Below, one piece after another: positions 10,139 to 18,574 of a DNA stretch of 64,000 bases (positions are counted from its first letter, which is position 1; each line of letters begins with the position of its first letter). The notes below the pieces were generated by a model, which saw only the letters and a list, made by a program, of their open reading frames with translations, was not told the DNA's origin and searched no databases. The translations under genes were made by a program, and so were the position numbers. This stretch comes from Snodgrassella alvi wkB2. Lineage in GTDB: Bacteria; Pseudomonadota; Gammaproteobacteria; Burkholderiales; Neisseriaceae. The stretch lies in the NCBI RefSeq assembly GCF_000600005.1, contig NZ_CP007446.1:310001-374000 (forward strand). The letters are read 5' to 3'.

Positions 10139-11101
10139 GTGAATGAATTTGATTTTATTCGTCAATATTTATATCGTCAGCAGCAGGATGAGCAACTTAT
10201 TCTGGGTATTGGGGATGATGCCGCTATTATAAGACCTCGTAGTGGCTATGATCTGCATTTCAGTACTGATATGCTGATAGGCGGAACACATTTTTTTCCG
10301 GATGTTGCTCCGGGGGATTTGGCGCATAAAATACTGGCTGTTAATTTGTCGGATATGGCTGCTATGGGAGCCAGTCCGCGCTGGGCATTGCTTAGTGTGG
10401 CGCTGCCTGAGCTAAATAAAGAATGGTTAGCAGCGTTTTGTGATGCTTTGTTTGCTCTTGCTGCGCGCTTTGGGGTAACACTGATTGGTGGTGATACCAC
10501 TAAAGGTAACTGGATATTTAATGTTAATATTATTGGTGAAACACCTAGAGGACAGGCTTTGCGGCGTGATGTTGCAAAAATCGGTGATGATATCTGGGTG
10601 TCCGGTCAGTTGGGGTTGGCTGCCGCTGCATTGGATATGCACTGGGGAAAAGTAAAATTACCCGTAGATGTATATAAGACGTGTGAACAGAAACGTCTGC
10701 GTCCGGAACCGCGGGTTGCACTAGGAAGACAGCTGCTCTCCCTTGCGCATGCTGCGCAGGATATTTCTGATGGTCTGGCTCAGGATCTCGGACATATTCT
10801 GGCTGCGAGTAAGGTGGGCGCACAGTTGAATGTCGATGCTATTCCCGGCTTACAGACTTTACGGCAGATATCTGATGATGAGCAGCAATTAAGGCAATGG
10901 ATGCTGGCCGGAGGTGATGATTATGAACTGGTGTTTACTGCATCTCCTGTACAACGTGAAGCAATTTTAACAGCAGCTCAGACTACTGTTACACCAGTAA
11001 CACGGATTGGTGCTATTACTGCATCAGGACTATTGCAGTTAAAAGATAATGCGGGCAATATTATCAGCTTATCTAAACAAGGATTTGACCATTTTGGCTG
11101 A
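10139..11101 (+). CDS. thiL: Thiamine-monophosphate kinase
   Basis: ThiL phosphorylates thiamine monophosphate with ATP to thiamine diphosphate, the cofactor form. Its 320 residues belong to the PurM/SelD superfamily. Motifs seen are EFDFIRQYL at the N-terminus, GIGDDAAII, STDMLIGGTHF, NLSDMAAMGA, GGDTTKG and ISDGLAQDLGHI. The start is GTG 10139; no in-frame ATG lies nearby. The 3' end overlaps the pgpA start by 8 nt, a linkage (thiL-pgpA) common in Proteobacteria. Confidence 0.95.
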   Translation: MNEFDFIRQYLYRQQQDEQLILGIGDDAAIIRPRSGYDLHFSTDMLIGGTHFFPDVAPGDLAHKILAVNLSDMAAMGASPRWALLSVALPELNKEWLAAFCDALFALAARFGVTLIGGDTTKGNWIFNVNIIGETPRGQALRRDVAKIGDDIWVSGQLGLAAAALDMHWGKVKLPVDVYKTCEQKRLRPEPRVALGRQLLSLAHAAQDISDGLAQDLGHILAASKVGAQLNVDAIPGLQTLRQISDDEQQLRQWMLAGGDDYELVFTASPVQREAILTAAQTTVTPVTRIGAITASGLLQLKDNAGNIISLSKQGFDHFG

Positions 11102-11636
11102 ACAAGATTTGACTACTGCACCGGTAACACCTACCTGGCGCTGGTTGTGCCGGCATCCGGTATGCTGGCTGGGTTTTGGTTTTGGTACGGGATTAGCGCC
11201 GAAAGCACCCGGAACATTCGGGACGCTACCAGCCATTCCATTGGCCGCATTATGGCTTATGCTGGGATTACCCCTGTGGCTGAATATCATTTTTGCTTTG
11301 TCGCTGTTTCTGGTTGGTATATTTATTTGTGATTATACTGAACAAGCATTGCGCCGGCAGGATTATGGAGGCATCGTCTGGGATGAAATTGCTGCTATGA
11401 TGCTGATTTTATTTTGTATCCCGGCAGGCTGGATATGGTGGCTGGCTGCTTTTGTTATTTTCCGTTTTTTCGATGCTGTAAAACCATGGCCTATTCGCTG
11501 GTTTGACGCCCGGGTACACGGCGGTTTCGGTATTATGCTGGATGATTTGATTGCGGCAATTTTTAGTTTACTGGTGTTATTACTGGCCGGATACTGTATA
11601 TCATCTTATGATTCAATCTTGAATATATTCAGATAA
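11094..11636 (+). CDS. pgpA: Phosphatidylglycerophosphatase A
   Basis: PgpA removes the phosphate from phosphatidylglycerol phosphate to give phosphatidylglycerol. Signature segments are GFGTGLAPKAPGTFGTLPA, VWDEIAAMM and FFDAVKPWPIRWFD, together with about four membrane helices. I take TTG 11094 as the start (180 residues), overlapping thiL by 8 nt with a CAAGGA Shine-Dalgarno about 10 nt upstream. An ATG at 11049 would add 15 residues buried in thiL. The Asp and Glu residues of the active site are present. Confidence 0.92.
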   Translation: MAEQDLTTAPVTPTWRWLCRHPVCWLGFGFGTGLAPKAPGTFGTLPAIPLAALWLMLGLPLWLNIIFALSLFLVGIFICDYTEQALRRQDYGGIVWDEIAAMMLILFCIPAGWIWWLAAFVIFRFFDAVKPWPIRWFDARVHGGFGIMLDDLIAAIFSLLVLLLAGYCISSYDSILNIFR

Positions 11637-11767
11637 AATTGCATAAAACAGTTAAATCTTTAATCAATAATAATCCGGAATGCGTTATGCTATGCTAACC
11701 ATAATGATAAAGTAATCTGCATGGGGCTGATGTCAGATATGATATTCAACAGGAAAAGGAAAACAGC

Positions 11768-12319
11768 ATGAGTGGTCAGATTTGGTTGTATGTATTAATT
11801 GCTGCAATAATCGGTTTGGTGCTTGGTATGGGGCTGATGTGGCTGTTATTGCGGCGCAGTAGTCAGAATCAGCAATATCAGTCAGTTAAAGCCAGCTTTG
11901 ACAGTTATCGTCAGCAGGTAGACCAGCATTTTATTCATACGGCCAGTGCTGTAGATGAGCTAAACCGCTGCTATGAAAAAGTATTGCAACAACTCAATAT
12001 TGATGCAAAGCAATTGATGGAAAAAAATACTTTGCAGGAACTGCTACAGAAACGTGCTGATAAAAGTGTCACTTTGGCATTTATGACCAGTTCAGAAAAT
12101 AAAAATCCGCAAACGGATGCGGATTCGACCTTGCCTTATACTGATGTGATGCAAGCGGCCGTCATCCCAATTAACGGCATGCCGGATCAGGTACCTGATC
12201 GTATCGGTCCTAACGTGATACATAGCCATGAGCAGCTGACACATCCTAAAAGCAAAAATGTTACACGTGACGGTGGATCAACAGAAAAATCAGTTGATTT
12301 ACAACAGAGTAAATCCTGA
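11768..12319 (+). CDS. zapG: YhcB/ZapG-like membrane-anchored protein (DUF1043)
   Basis: The 183-residue protein has an N-terminal transmembrane helix (residues 4-28, IWLYVLIAAIIGLVLGMGLM), then a coiled-coil region FDSYRQQVDQHFIHTASAVDEL typical of the YhcB/ZapG family, and a long, low-complexity polar tail. E. coli ZapG/YhcB interacts with divisome and envelope-synthesis proteins; a related role is inferred. Its own promoter must lie in the 130-nt spacer after pgpA, and a strong bidirectional terminator follows. The tail after about residue 105 is not recognised. Confidence 0.8.
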   Translation: MSGQIWLYVLIAAIIGLVLGMGLMWLLLRRSSQNQQYQSVKASFDSYRQQVDQHFIHTASAVDELNRCYEKVLQQLNIDAKQLMEKNTLQELLQKRADKSVTLAFMTSSENKNPQTDADSTLPYTDVMQAAVIPINGMPDQVPDRIGPNVIHSHEQLTHPKSKNVTRDGGSTEKSVDLQQSKS

Positions 12320-12337
12320 TTAGGGTTTAATGCATTA

Positions 12338-12384
12338 AAAAATCAGGCTGTAGCAAAATTTTTGCTACAGCCTGATTTTTATTT
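12338..12384. terminator. Bidirectional terminator between zapG and the exonuclease gene
   Basis: A perfect 20-bp stem (12338-12357 with 12361-12380) with a 3-nt loop is flanked by A-runs and T-runs. It can serve both the zapG-like gene (+) and the convergent exonuclease gene (-). Confidence 0.9.
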
Positions 12385-12387
12385 TAA

Positions 12388-13806
12388 TTAGCGTATAAAT
12401 TCGATATTTTCCGGTTTTTTCAATCTCTGTTTAAGTAGTTTAGGTAAAAGAGGATGAAAATACCAGTGCTGGTCATCCAGCCGGATACAGCCTGCCTGAG
12501 CCTCAATCGTCACATTCGTATCAGTTACGGTATCTGTGTCAGTAACACGTATCTGATGCCATTTGCCCCAGTCGCAAACCGGTAACAATGGCGCATATTG
12601 GATAACTTTGTCATTTTGTTCATCCATAGCTGTTTCTTTACGACAGTGACCATCACATAAATGAGCAGCCTGTTTCGGACATGGCTCATGAATGCTGATG
12701 CTTTGCGGCAGAATATCCAGTACCGCTGGGCACAGATCATAGCGGCGTGCCCAGTCAGATAATGCACGTTTTGCTGCACGCGGATGAGCAAATAATCCGT
12801 AAGGCGGATGTCGCAATATTTCTTCCTGTAGCCGAATAATTCTTGCCTGTAATTGTCCGCGCTGATTGGCTACAAAAGAAACCGTATACCAGTTAGCAGG
12901 TGAGGAAGATTTGGATAAATGTGTCTGTGTTTGTGGGTGCAACTGATAGTAACCATATAGCCATAATGCATGCAAAGAGCTGACAGCGGGAATAAAATTA
13001 ATTTCTGTAGTATTTTTCCAGTAGCTTTGTGTATTTTGGCGCTGAAACTGTATACATATATCGGTAAAAGCCCGTTCCACTATCATTAAAGATTCAGGCT
13101 GATTCGGAGTATGTTGTAACAGAAGTCCGGAGCTGTCTGGCAGAGCATATAATTGCTGACGTAATTCAGGTTTAAGCCATGCAGGGAAATAACCCGGTTT
13201 AATCATTGCCCGCCACTGAGACTGCCAAAGGGCATTATCATGCTCACGCAAGCTGCGCTGTAAAAACTCAGTTAAAGCAAGAACGTCACCCATGGCACGA
13301 TGGCGGTCGGCTGCGTTCAGATCAATCTCGAAACGAGCAATAATGGCATCCAGATTATGTTTGAAATGCTGCGGGTATAATTTTCGTGAAAAGGGGACTG
13401 TATCAAGTGTTGGTGCTGCAAAATTAATATTATTGCGTGCAAAAGCATGACGCAAAAAAGTGTAATCAAAGCGACTATTATGTGCGACCAGAAGGTGCCC
13501 GCGCAGTAAAGGTAGAAGCTCGCCAGCAATGTCGGTAAAGCTCGGTGCATCCTGCACCATTTCATTGCTGATACCTGTTAATTTAGTAATAAAATCACTG
13601 ATTGGCTGCTGCGGATTAACCAGCCATTGATGTCGGCTGATACAACCCTGATGAAAACGTAAAATAGCGATTTCAGTAATCCGGTCCTGAGCGAAATGGC
13701 CACCGGTGGTTTCAAGATCGACTATGGCAACAGGCAGAGGCAGCGTACAAAAAACCGCTGCCAGCTCGGCAAATGCAGCGGCGTCATCGTTGGTAACAAT
13801 ACTCAT
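12388..13806 (-). CDS. DnaQ-like 3'-5' exonuclease fused to a degenerate UvrC/Cho-like domain
   Basis: A 472-residue fusion. Residues about 25-190 form a DEDDh exonuclease: Exo I DLETTGG (Asp30, Glu32), Exo II VAHNSRFDYTFL, Exo III HRAMGDVLALTEF. After about residue 215 the order of segments follows UvrC/Cho: LPDSSGLLL, EINFIPAVSSLHALWL, HPPYGLFAHPRAAKRAL, YDLCPAVL, then PCPKQAAHLCDGHC. The GIY and YIG residues and the catalytic Glu of the nuclease motif are not recognisable, so this half probably binds DNA without cutting. The active exonuclease suggests a repair or editing role. It is a lone gene, and the fused architecture is found in other Proteobacteria to my knowledge. Confidence 0.82.
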   Translation of the reverse strand: MSIVTNDDAAAFAELAAVFCTLPLPVAIVDLETTGGHFAQDRITEIAILRFHQGCISRHQWLVNPQQPISDFITKLTGISNEMVQDAPSFTDIAGELLPLLRGHLLVAHNSRFDYTFLRHAFARNNINFAAPTLDTVPFSRKLYPQHFKHNLDAIIARFEIDLNAADRHRAMGDVLALTEFLQRSLREHDNALWQSQWRAMIKPGYFPAWLKPELRQQLYALPDSSGLLLQHTPNQPESLMIVERAFTDICIQFQRQNTQSYWKNTTEINFIPAVSSLHALWLYGYYQLHPQTQTHLSKSSSPANWYTVSFVANQRGQLQARIIRLQEEILRHPPYGLFAHPRAAKRALSDWARRYDLCPAVLDILPQSISIHEPCPKQAAHLCDGHCRKETAMDEQNDKVIQYAPLLPVCDWGKWHQIRVTDTDTVTDTNVTIEAQAGCIRLDDQHWYFHPLLPKLLKQRLKKPENIEFIR

Positions 13807-14043
13807 GACGCAAATAACTAACGCTTAAAAAATAGTCATTCTATACTAAAATGCAGGTTATGGAATAATGCCTTTATACTAAGAAGTTTAATGAATTTAT
13901 ATAAACACTATCTATACAGGTCTCCAGAATTTAAATATGAATTTATCTGTCGATAAAACAGTATATTGCTTAATATTGCCATTTTTTAATTATGACTGGT
14001 CTTGACAGTAATGCCGATGTTACCTATACTGCACATCTTTCTC

Positions 14044-14120
14044 GCACCCGTAGCTCAGTTGGATAGAGTATCTGGCTACGAACCAGAGGGTCGGGCGTTC
14101 GAATCGCTCCGGGTGCACCA
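14044..14120 (+). tRNA. tRNA-Arg (anticodon ACG)
   Basis: 77 nt with a 7-bp acceptor stem (GCACCCG with CGGGTGC), D-arm GCTCAGTTGGATAGAGT, anticodon loop CTACGAA reading ACG (A34 becomes inosine), T-loop TTCGAAT and encoded CCA. It is followed 7 nt later by tRNA-Glu, so the two are co-transcribed. Confidence 0.97.
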
Positions 14121-14127
14121 AGTTTCC

Positions 14128-14202
14128 GCGCCCATCGTCTAGCGGTTAGGACATCGCCCTTTCACGGCGGTAACCGGGGTTCGATTCCCCGTGGGCGTGC
14201 CA
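14128..14202 (+). tRNA. tRNA-Glu (anticodon TTC)
   Basis: 75 nt with acceptor GCGCCCA paired to TGGGCGT (one G-T pair), anticodon loop CTTTCAC reading TTC, T-loop TTCGATT and encoded CCA. It is the second gene of a two-tRNA transcript that ends at the hairpin just downstream. Confidence 0.97.
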
Positions 14203-14209
14203 GTTAATA

Positions 14210-14244
14210 AGAAAAGCCAGCTTTTTAAGCTGGCTTTTCTTTTA
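14210..14244 (+). terminator. Intrinsic terminator of the tRNA-Arg/tRNA-Glu transcript
   Basis: A 14-bp stem, 14210-14223 with 14227-14240, has a TTT loop and a T-rich tail. Confidence 0.9.
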
Positions 14245-14307
14245 TCCAGATTTCTGTTCAGAATTCATAAATTTATTAAACTAATTTAAGTAAGAGTGAC
14301 TGGTTTT

Positions 14308-15036
14308 TTATTCAGGTAGTCCGGTTATCTGAATTTTTCCATTAATGTTTAATGTGAGGCGAGTTTCACCGGCTGCAATATCCTGAACCGGAGCAGAGCC
14401 GGCTGTACGGCTTAGCATCATAGGTTGAACATAGGCTGCATAATTCTGGGTAGCTTGGCTATTGCCTAAATTTATATTCACTATTTTGTATCCATGACCG
14501 CCTAGTTCATAAGTAATTTGTGTTGCACGCTCCTGAAAACGGGCAATGGCCTGTCGGGTTAATTTTGTTTCATAGTTTTTCAGTGTTGTATCCGCAACCT
14601 GATAATTTATAGCTTCAATGGTTGCCAGACGCTGTACTGTAGCAGCGAACTGATTTAAAGCCGCTAAATTTGTACTTTTAATCTGTATCAGAGCACTGTC
14701 CTGCCAGCCATTATCGATGCGTTTATCTTTTTGATAATCAAATCTTGGCTCAACCGCACGCGTTAATTGTGTGGTATTAAAATCAGCATGCCGGTGTGCA
14801 TTAGCCAGAATCTGATTCAGTTGACTGGTAACTTTATTGCTGATCTGCTGTCTGTCCGCTCCCTGTTGCTGAATCTTTAATACCAGCACCATTTCATCCC
14901 GAGTAACGGTTTGCGACGCCTGTGTACTCAGCTCTACTACACCATAATTTAATTTTATTTCTTCTGCCAGACTGCTACTTGTTGAATATACAGATAGTAA
15001 TACTATGAAGATATATGAAATAAAGCGGCGGTTCAT
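14308..15036 (-). CDS. SIMPL-domain (DUF541) periplasmic protein
   Basis: From ATG 15036 the protein has 242 residues, with a signal peptide (NRRFISYIFIVLLSVYS..., likely cleaved after SSLA, before EEIKLNYG). The mature part is one SIMPL/DUF541 domain, recognisable by ELSTQASQTVTRDEMVLVL near its start, the central IEAINYQV segment and AIARFQERATQITYELG. The family forms multimeric periplasmic or surface proteins of poorly known function; E. coli YggE is linked to oxidative stress. An upstream in-frame ATG at 15078 would spoil the signal peptide. No operon partner is seen. Confidence 0.85.
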   Translation of the reverse strand: MNRRFISYIFIVLLSVYSTSSSLAEEIKLNYGVVELSTQASQTVTRDEMVLVLKIQQQGADRQQISNKVTSQLNQILANAHRHADFNTTQLTRAVEPRFDYQKDKRIDNGWQDSALIQIKSTNLAALNQFAATVQRLATIEAINYQVADTTLKNYETKLTRQAIARFQERATQITYELGGHGYKIVNINLGNSQATQNYAAYVQPMMLSRTAGSAPVQDIAAGETRLTLNINGKIQITGLPE

Positions 15037-15154
15037 TGTACAAACCTTTGTCACAATATAATGAAAGCAGATTAGCAAGGTGACAGATTAAATACAATAA
15101 TTATTTGATAATAATGGGAAAAGATGAGGAATATACAGAGAATTTAGAAATGAA

Positions 15155-15256
15155 GGTGGCGAGCCAAACCCCCGGCACTGGTCGCTTTAAGATGGGCTGC
15201 TTGCTTCCGCACCTGACCCGTTGTCCTAAATAACCATGCGGGGAGACCCGCCACAG
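15155..15256 (-). ncRNA. ffs: 4.5S signal recognition particle RNA
   Basis: Read on the minus strand, the conserved SRP core appears: GGTCAGGTGCGGAAGCAAGC with its GGAA tetraloop and both symmetric and asymmetric bulges, and the ends GTGGCGGGTC and GGCTCGCCAC pair. With Ffh this RNA targets membrane proteins to FtsY and SecYEG. Ends are approximate (by the terminal helix and the promoter). A TATAAT -10 box precedes it. Confidence 0.92.
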
Positions 15257-15262
15257 CGCGGT

Positions 15263-15268
15263 ATTATA
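15263..15268 (-). promoter_or_regulatory. -10 box of the ffs promoter
   Basis: A perfect TATAAT on the minus strand is placed 7-8 nt before the predicted 5' end of 4.5S RNA. The -35 region is less clear. Confidence 0.7.
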
Positions 15269-15314
15269 CCGGTAGTTGGACTAATTCCCAACTGTTTTCT
15301 TAATTTTAATACAA

Positions 15315-15348
15315 ACAAAAATAGCTATTGTTAAAACAATAGCTATTT
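15315..15348 (-). terminator. Terminator after rhlE
   Basis: A 14-bp AT-rich stem (15319-15332 with 15335-15348) is followed on the minus strand by TTTTTGTTTG. It ends the rhlE transcript ahead of ffs. Confidence 0.8.
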
Positions 15349-15368
15349 CAAATAATTAATCGCAAAAA

Positions 15369-16784
15369 TTAAAGGCTGATTTTGGTTTTACGTACACCAT
15401 AATCCGGTTGAAGCAGAGCGCATTGCGGATGATTATGACGGCTGAAACGACGCGCACGTCCCGGAATTTGCTGACAGCTGACACTTACGTCATTACTATC
15501 CTGAGTTCTGCCTGTCTGATTATTTGCATTAGCCTGATTGGCTTTAGCTGCTCGTTCGCGTTGACGCGGTTTATCACTCTCAACTTTAACCGAAGAAGTC
15601 TGTGACGCTTTATTTTCAGCGGGTGCCTGTTCCCACCAGCGCGGTTCAAAGCCTTCAATGCGTTCAATTTGCAGGTTATTCTGAGTTAATTCTTTTATTG
15701 CATTAAATACCTTTTGTTCCTGCTCATCCATCAGGGAAATAGCTACCCCTTCAGCGCCGGCACGGCCGGTACGCCCGATACGATGTACATAATCTTCGGC
15801 ATTCAAAGGTAGCTCATAATTGATTACAAACGGAAGTTCAGCAATATCCAGACCGCGTGCCGCTACATCCGTGGCCACCAGAACACGCAAACTGCCTTCC
15901 TTGAATTGTGCCAGTGTTTCCAGACGTGTTTGCTGGGACTTATCGCCATGAATAGCTTGTGCACTTATCCCGCGGCGGTTTAATTCGCGATTAACCTGAT
16001 CAACACTTTGCTTAGTATTACAGAATACAATTACCTGATTCATATTCAGATCACAGATCAGCCGCTGCAGAAGTGAACGCTTGCGTCCGTTATCCAGTGC
16101 AATAATATGCTGTTCCACATTGGCAGAAGTGGTATTTTGTGCTGCTACCTGAATTTTTTCCGGATTATGCATAAAATCCTGAGCGAGCCGCTGAATGGCC
16201 GGTGCAAAAGTTGCTGAAAACAGTAAAGTCTGACGCTGTGATGGCAGCATTTGCATGATTTTGCGGATATCGTCAATAAAGCCCATATCGAGCATTCGGT
16301 CTGCTTCATCCAGAACCACAATTTCCACTTTGTTTAGCTGGATATTTTTTTGTTGTACGTGGTCAAGCAAACGTCCTACTGTAGCAATAACAATCTCGCA
16401 GCCCTGACGTAAATCCTGTTTCTGAATCTCCATATTCATCCCGCCAAACAGCACGGTCTGGCGTAAAGAAAGATTTTTCAGATAACCCTGTACATTCTGA
16501 TCAATCTGGTCAGCCAGCTCACGGGTTGGCGTCAGTACCAGCATACGCACAGGATGCATTGCCGGAGATGTACTGGTATTAGCATAGCGTTTCAGTCTTT
16601 CCAGACTGGGCAGCATAAAGGCTGCAGTTTTTCCTGTACCTGTTTGTGCGGCAGCAAGTAAATCCATACCTGCCAGCGCTTTCGGAATAGCCGCATACTG
16701 TATAGGTGTAGGTTCGTGATAACCCTGTTCTGTTAGCGCAGAAACAATTTCCTGAGATAAACCCAGGCTGGCAAAAGCATTCAT
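15369..16784 (-). CDS. rhlE: DEAD-box ATP-dependent RNA helicase RhlE
   Basis: The 471-residue RNA helicase has a Q motif (GYHEPTPIQ), motif I AQTGTGKT, Ia PTRELADQ, DEAD box VLDEADRMLDMGF, SAT, ARGLDI and HRIGRTGRAG. The C-terminal tail from about residue 385 is polar and rich in Lys, Arg, Asn and Gln, as expected for an RNA-binding extension. RhlE-type enzymes act in ribosome maturation and RNA turnover. It is monocistronic, transcribed away from recA, with its own terminator. Confidence 0.92.
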   Translation of the reverse strand: MNAFASLGLSQEIVSALTEQGYHEPTPIQYAAIPKALAGMDLLAAAQTGTGKTAAFMLPSLERLKRYANTSTSPAMHPVRMLVLTPTRELADQIDQNVQGYLKNLSLRQTVLFGGMNMEIQKQDLRQGCEIVIATVGRLLDHVQQKNIQLNKVEIVVLDEADRMLDMGFIDDIRKIMQMLPSQRQTLLFSATFAPAIQRLAQDFMHNPEKIQVAAQNTTSANVEQHIIALDNGRKRSLLQRLICDLNMNQVIVFCNTKQSVDQVNRELNRRGISAQAIHGDKSQQTRLETLAQFKEGSLRVLVATDVAARGLDIAELPFVINYELPLNAEDYVHRIGRTGRAGAEGVAISLMDEQEQKVFNAIKELTQNNLQIERIEGFEPRWWEQAPAENKASQTSSVKVESDKPRQRERAAKANQANANNQTGRTQDSNDVSVSCQQIPGRARRFSRHNHPQCALLQPDYGVRKTKISL

Positions 16785-17214
16785 TTTGACAACCTCCAGT
16801 TGTTGTCTGCATATACATACAACTGTTACGAATTGGATAGAATAGATGACTGTTCAAATATCATTATTTTTAGAAAAGCACCATAACGGCAGATGGTAAT
16901 CATTGATGTTATGGTTATTGTGACAAAATAGTCACTAATGTAAACCAATAGTGTATCATCTTTATCAACCCGTTATAAACCTGACTGCTATCTGGCTAAA
17001 ATTAAATAAAAATTCGTAAATTAGCATTTGAATGAAGTCATTACAGCTTTGTATAACCTTTTGCAGACGGGCATTCAGCTACTAAGTAACAGATAACAAA
17101 ATCGTATAATTCAAATAGATAGCATAAATAAGCTTTTGCTAAACATCTAATCATAGGCTTATGAGATAATTAACTTTATTAAGTTAATCATACAGTACAA
17201 GCGAGCATATCAAT
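16785..17214. other. 430-nt intergenic region between rhlE and recA
   Basis: This AT-rich region holds the divergent promoters of rhlE and recA. I see no gene and no LexA-type box that I would trust. A weak promoter-like pair (TTGCTA, 17 nt, TTATGA) lies about 60 nt before the recA ATG. Confidence 0.5.
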
Positions 17215-18264
17215 ATGTCAGATGAAAAAAGCAAGGCTTTGGCTGCGGCACTGGCGCAGATAGAAAAGAATTTTGGTAAAGGTTCCATCATGAAAATGGA
17301 TGGCAGCCATACCGATGAAAATCTCGAAGTAATCTCTACCGGTTCACTCGGACTGGATCTGGCTCTGGGTGTGGGTGGTTTACCACGTGGTCGTATCGTA
17401 GAAATCTACGGACCGGAATCTTCCGGTAAAACAACGCTGTGTCTGGAAGCCATAGCACAGTGTCAGAAAGATGGTGGTGTATGTGCATTTATCGATGCCG
17501 AGAATGCCTTTGACCCGATTTACGCCCGTAAACTTGGGGTAAAAGTTGAAGAATTACTGGTATCACAACCTGACACCGGCGAACAGGCTCTGGAAATTTG
17601 TGACATGCTGGTTCGCAGTGGCGGGGTGGACATGGTTGTTGTTGACTCGGTTGCAGCTTTGGTACCCAAGGCTGAAATTGAGGGCGAAATGGGTGACAGT
17701 CATGTCGGCTTGCAGGCTCGTCTGATGAGTCAGGCTTTGCGTAAACTAACTGGTAACATCAAAAAAACCAATACTCTGGTTATTTTCATTAATCAGATTC
17801 GTATGAAAATCGGTGTCATGTTTGGTAATCCTGAAACCACTACTGGTGGTAATGCACTGAAATTCTACTCATCTGTACGTCTGGATATCCGTAAAATCGG
17901 CCAGATTAAAAAAGGTGATGATGTTATTGGTAATGAAACACGCGTTAAAGTAATCAAAAACAAAGTAGCTCCGCCATTTAAACAGGCTGAGTTCGATATT
18001 TTGTATGGCGAAGGTATCAGCTGGGAAGGTGAGTTGATTGATATCGGCGTTAAGCTAGGCATTGTTGAAAAATCAGGTGCATGGTACAGCTACAATGGCA
18101 GCAAAATAGGTCAGGGTAAAGACAATGTACGTCAATGGTTGAAAGATAATCAGGAAATAGCCGACGAAATTAATCTTAAAATTCGCAATAAAGTAGGTAT
18201 CACTGCTCAGAATACCGAAGGGCAGTTGGATGATACTGATGGTGAAATGCCTGCCGAAGACTAA
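17215..18264 (+). CDS. recA: Recombinase RecA
   Basis: RecA forms the ATP-dependent strand-exchange filament. It has 349 residues with Walker A GPESSGKT (67-74), Walker [10 protein letters not shown], the L1 loop [12 protein letters not shown], the L2 loop [20 protein letters not shown] and the C-terminal DNA-gating domain with an acidic tail. One substitution stands out: the segment normally read as FIDAEHA is FIDAENA (Asn97, codon at 17513-17515), directly after the catalytic Glu96. recX does not follow; a terminator does. Confidence 0.97.
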   Translation: MSDEKSKALAAALAQIEKNFGKGSIMKMDGSHTDENLEVISTGSLGLDLALGVGGLPRGRIVEIYGPESSGKTTLCLEAIAQCQKDGGVCAFIDAENAFDPIYARKLGVKVEELLVSQPDTGEQALEICDMLVRSGGVDMVVVDSVAALVPKAEIEGEMGDSHVGLQARLMSQALRKLTGNIKKTNTLVIFINQIRMKIGVMFGNPETTTGGNALKFYSSVRLDIRKIGQIKKGDDVIGNETRVKVIKNKVAPPFKQAEFDILYGEGISWEGELIDIGVKLGIVEKSGAWYSYNGSKIGQGKDNVRQWLKDNQEIADEINLKIRNKVGITAQNTEGQLDDTDGEMPAED

Positions 18265-18277
18265 ACGGGTCTGTTTT

Positions 18278-18314
18278 AAAAAGCTGCTTAGCTACACTAA
18301 GCAGCTTTTTTATT
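18278..18314 (+). terminator. Intrinsic terminator after recA
   Basis: A 14-bp stem (18278-18291 with 18297-18310) is followed by a T-rich tail. Confidence 0.9.
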
Positions 18315-18574
18315 AGCTTATATGAGTTAAAAATCGACTGGAAAATTCTGGATAGTATATAGTTAAAAGAAAGGTAATTGCTTATGGAATAAGCAATACC
18401 ATTGATAATACGGAAATGAGTTGCAGAGTCAGAGACCATTCCATTACTTCATGTATACATCTGATAAATGCTTTTAAAGCGGATTTAAGTTATGATATTG
18501 AAAAGGAAAATAGTACTATTTGTAAAAATTTCCAATCAGAAACCACACCTTTTAAACAACACCAAGCATAAATC
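18315..18574. other. Intergenic region between recA and trpE
   Basis: About 260 nt. No gene, leader peptide with tandem Trp codons, or clear terminator-antiterminator pair was seen, so trp attenuation is not supported here. Confidence 0.5.

Noticed and set aside
17138-17214. LexA/SOS box upstream of recA
   Set aside because: No CTG-N10-CAG palindrome at the promoter; Neisseriaceae generally lack LexA.
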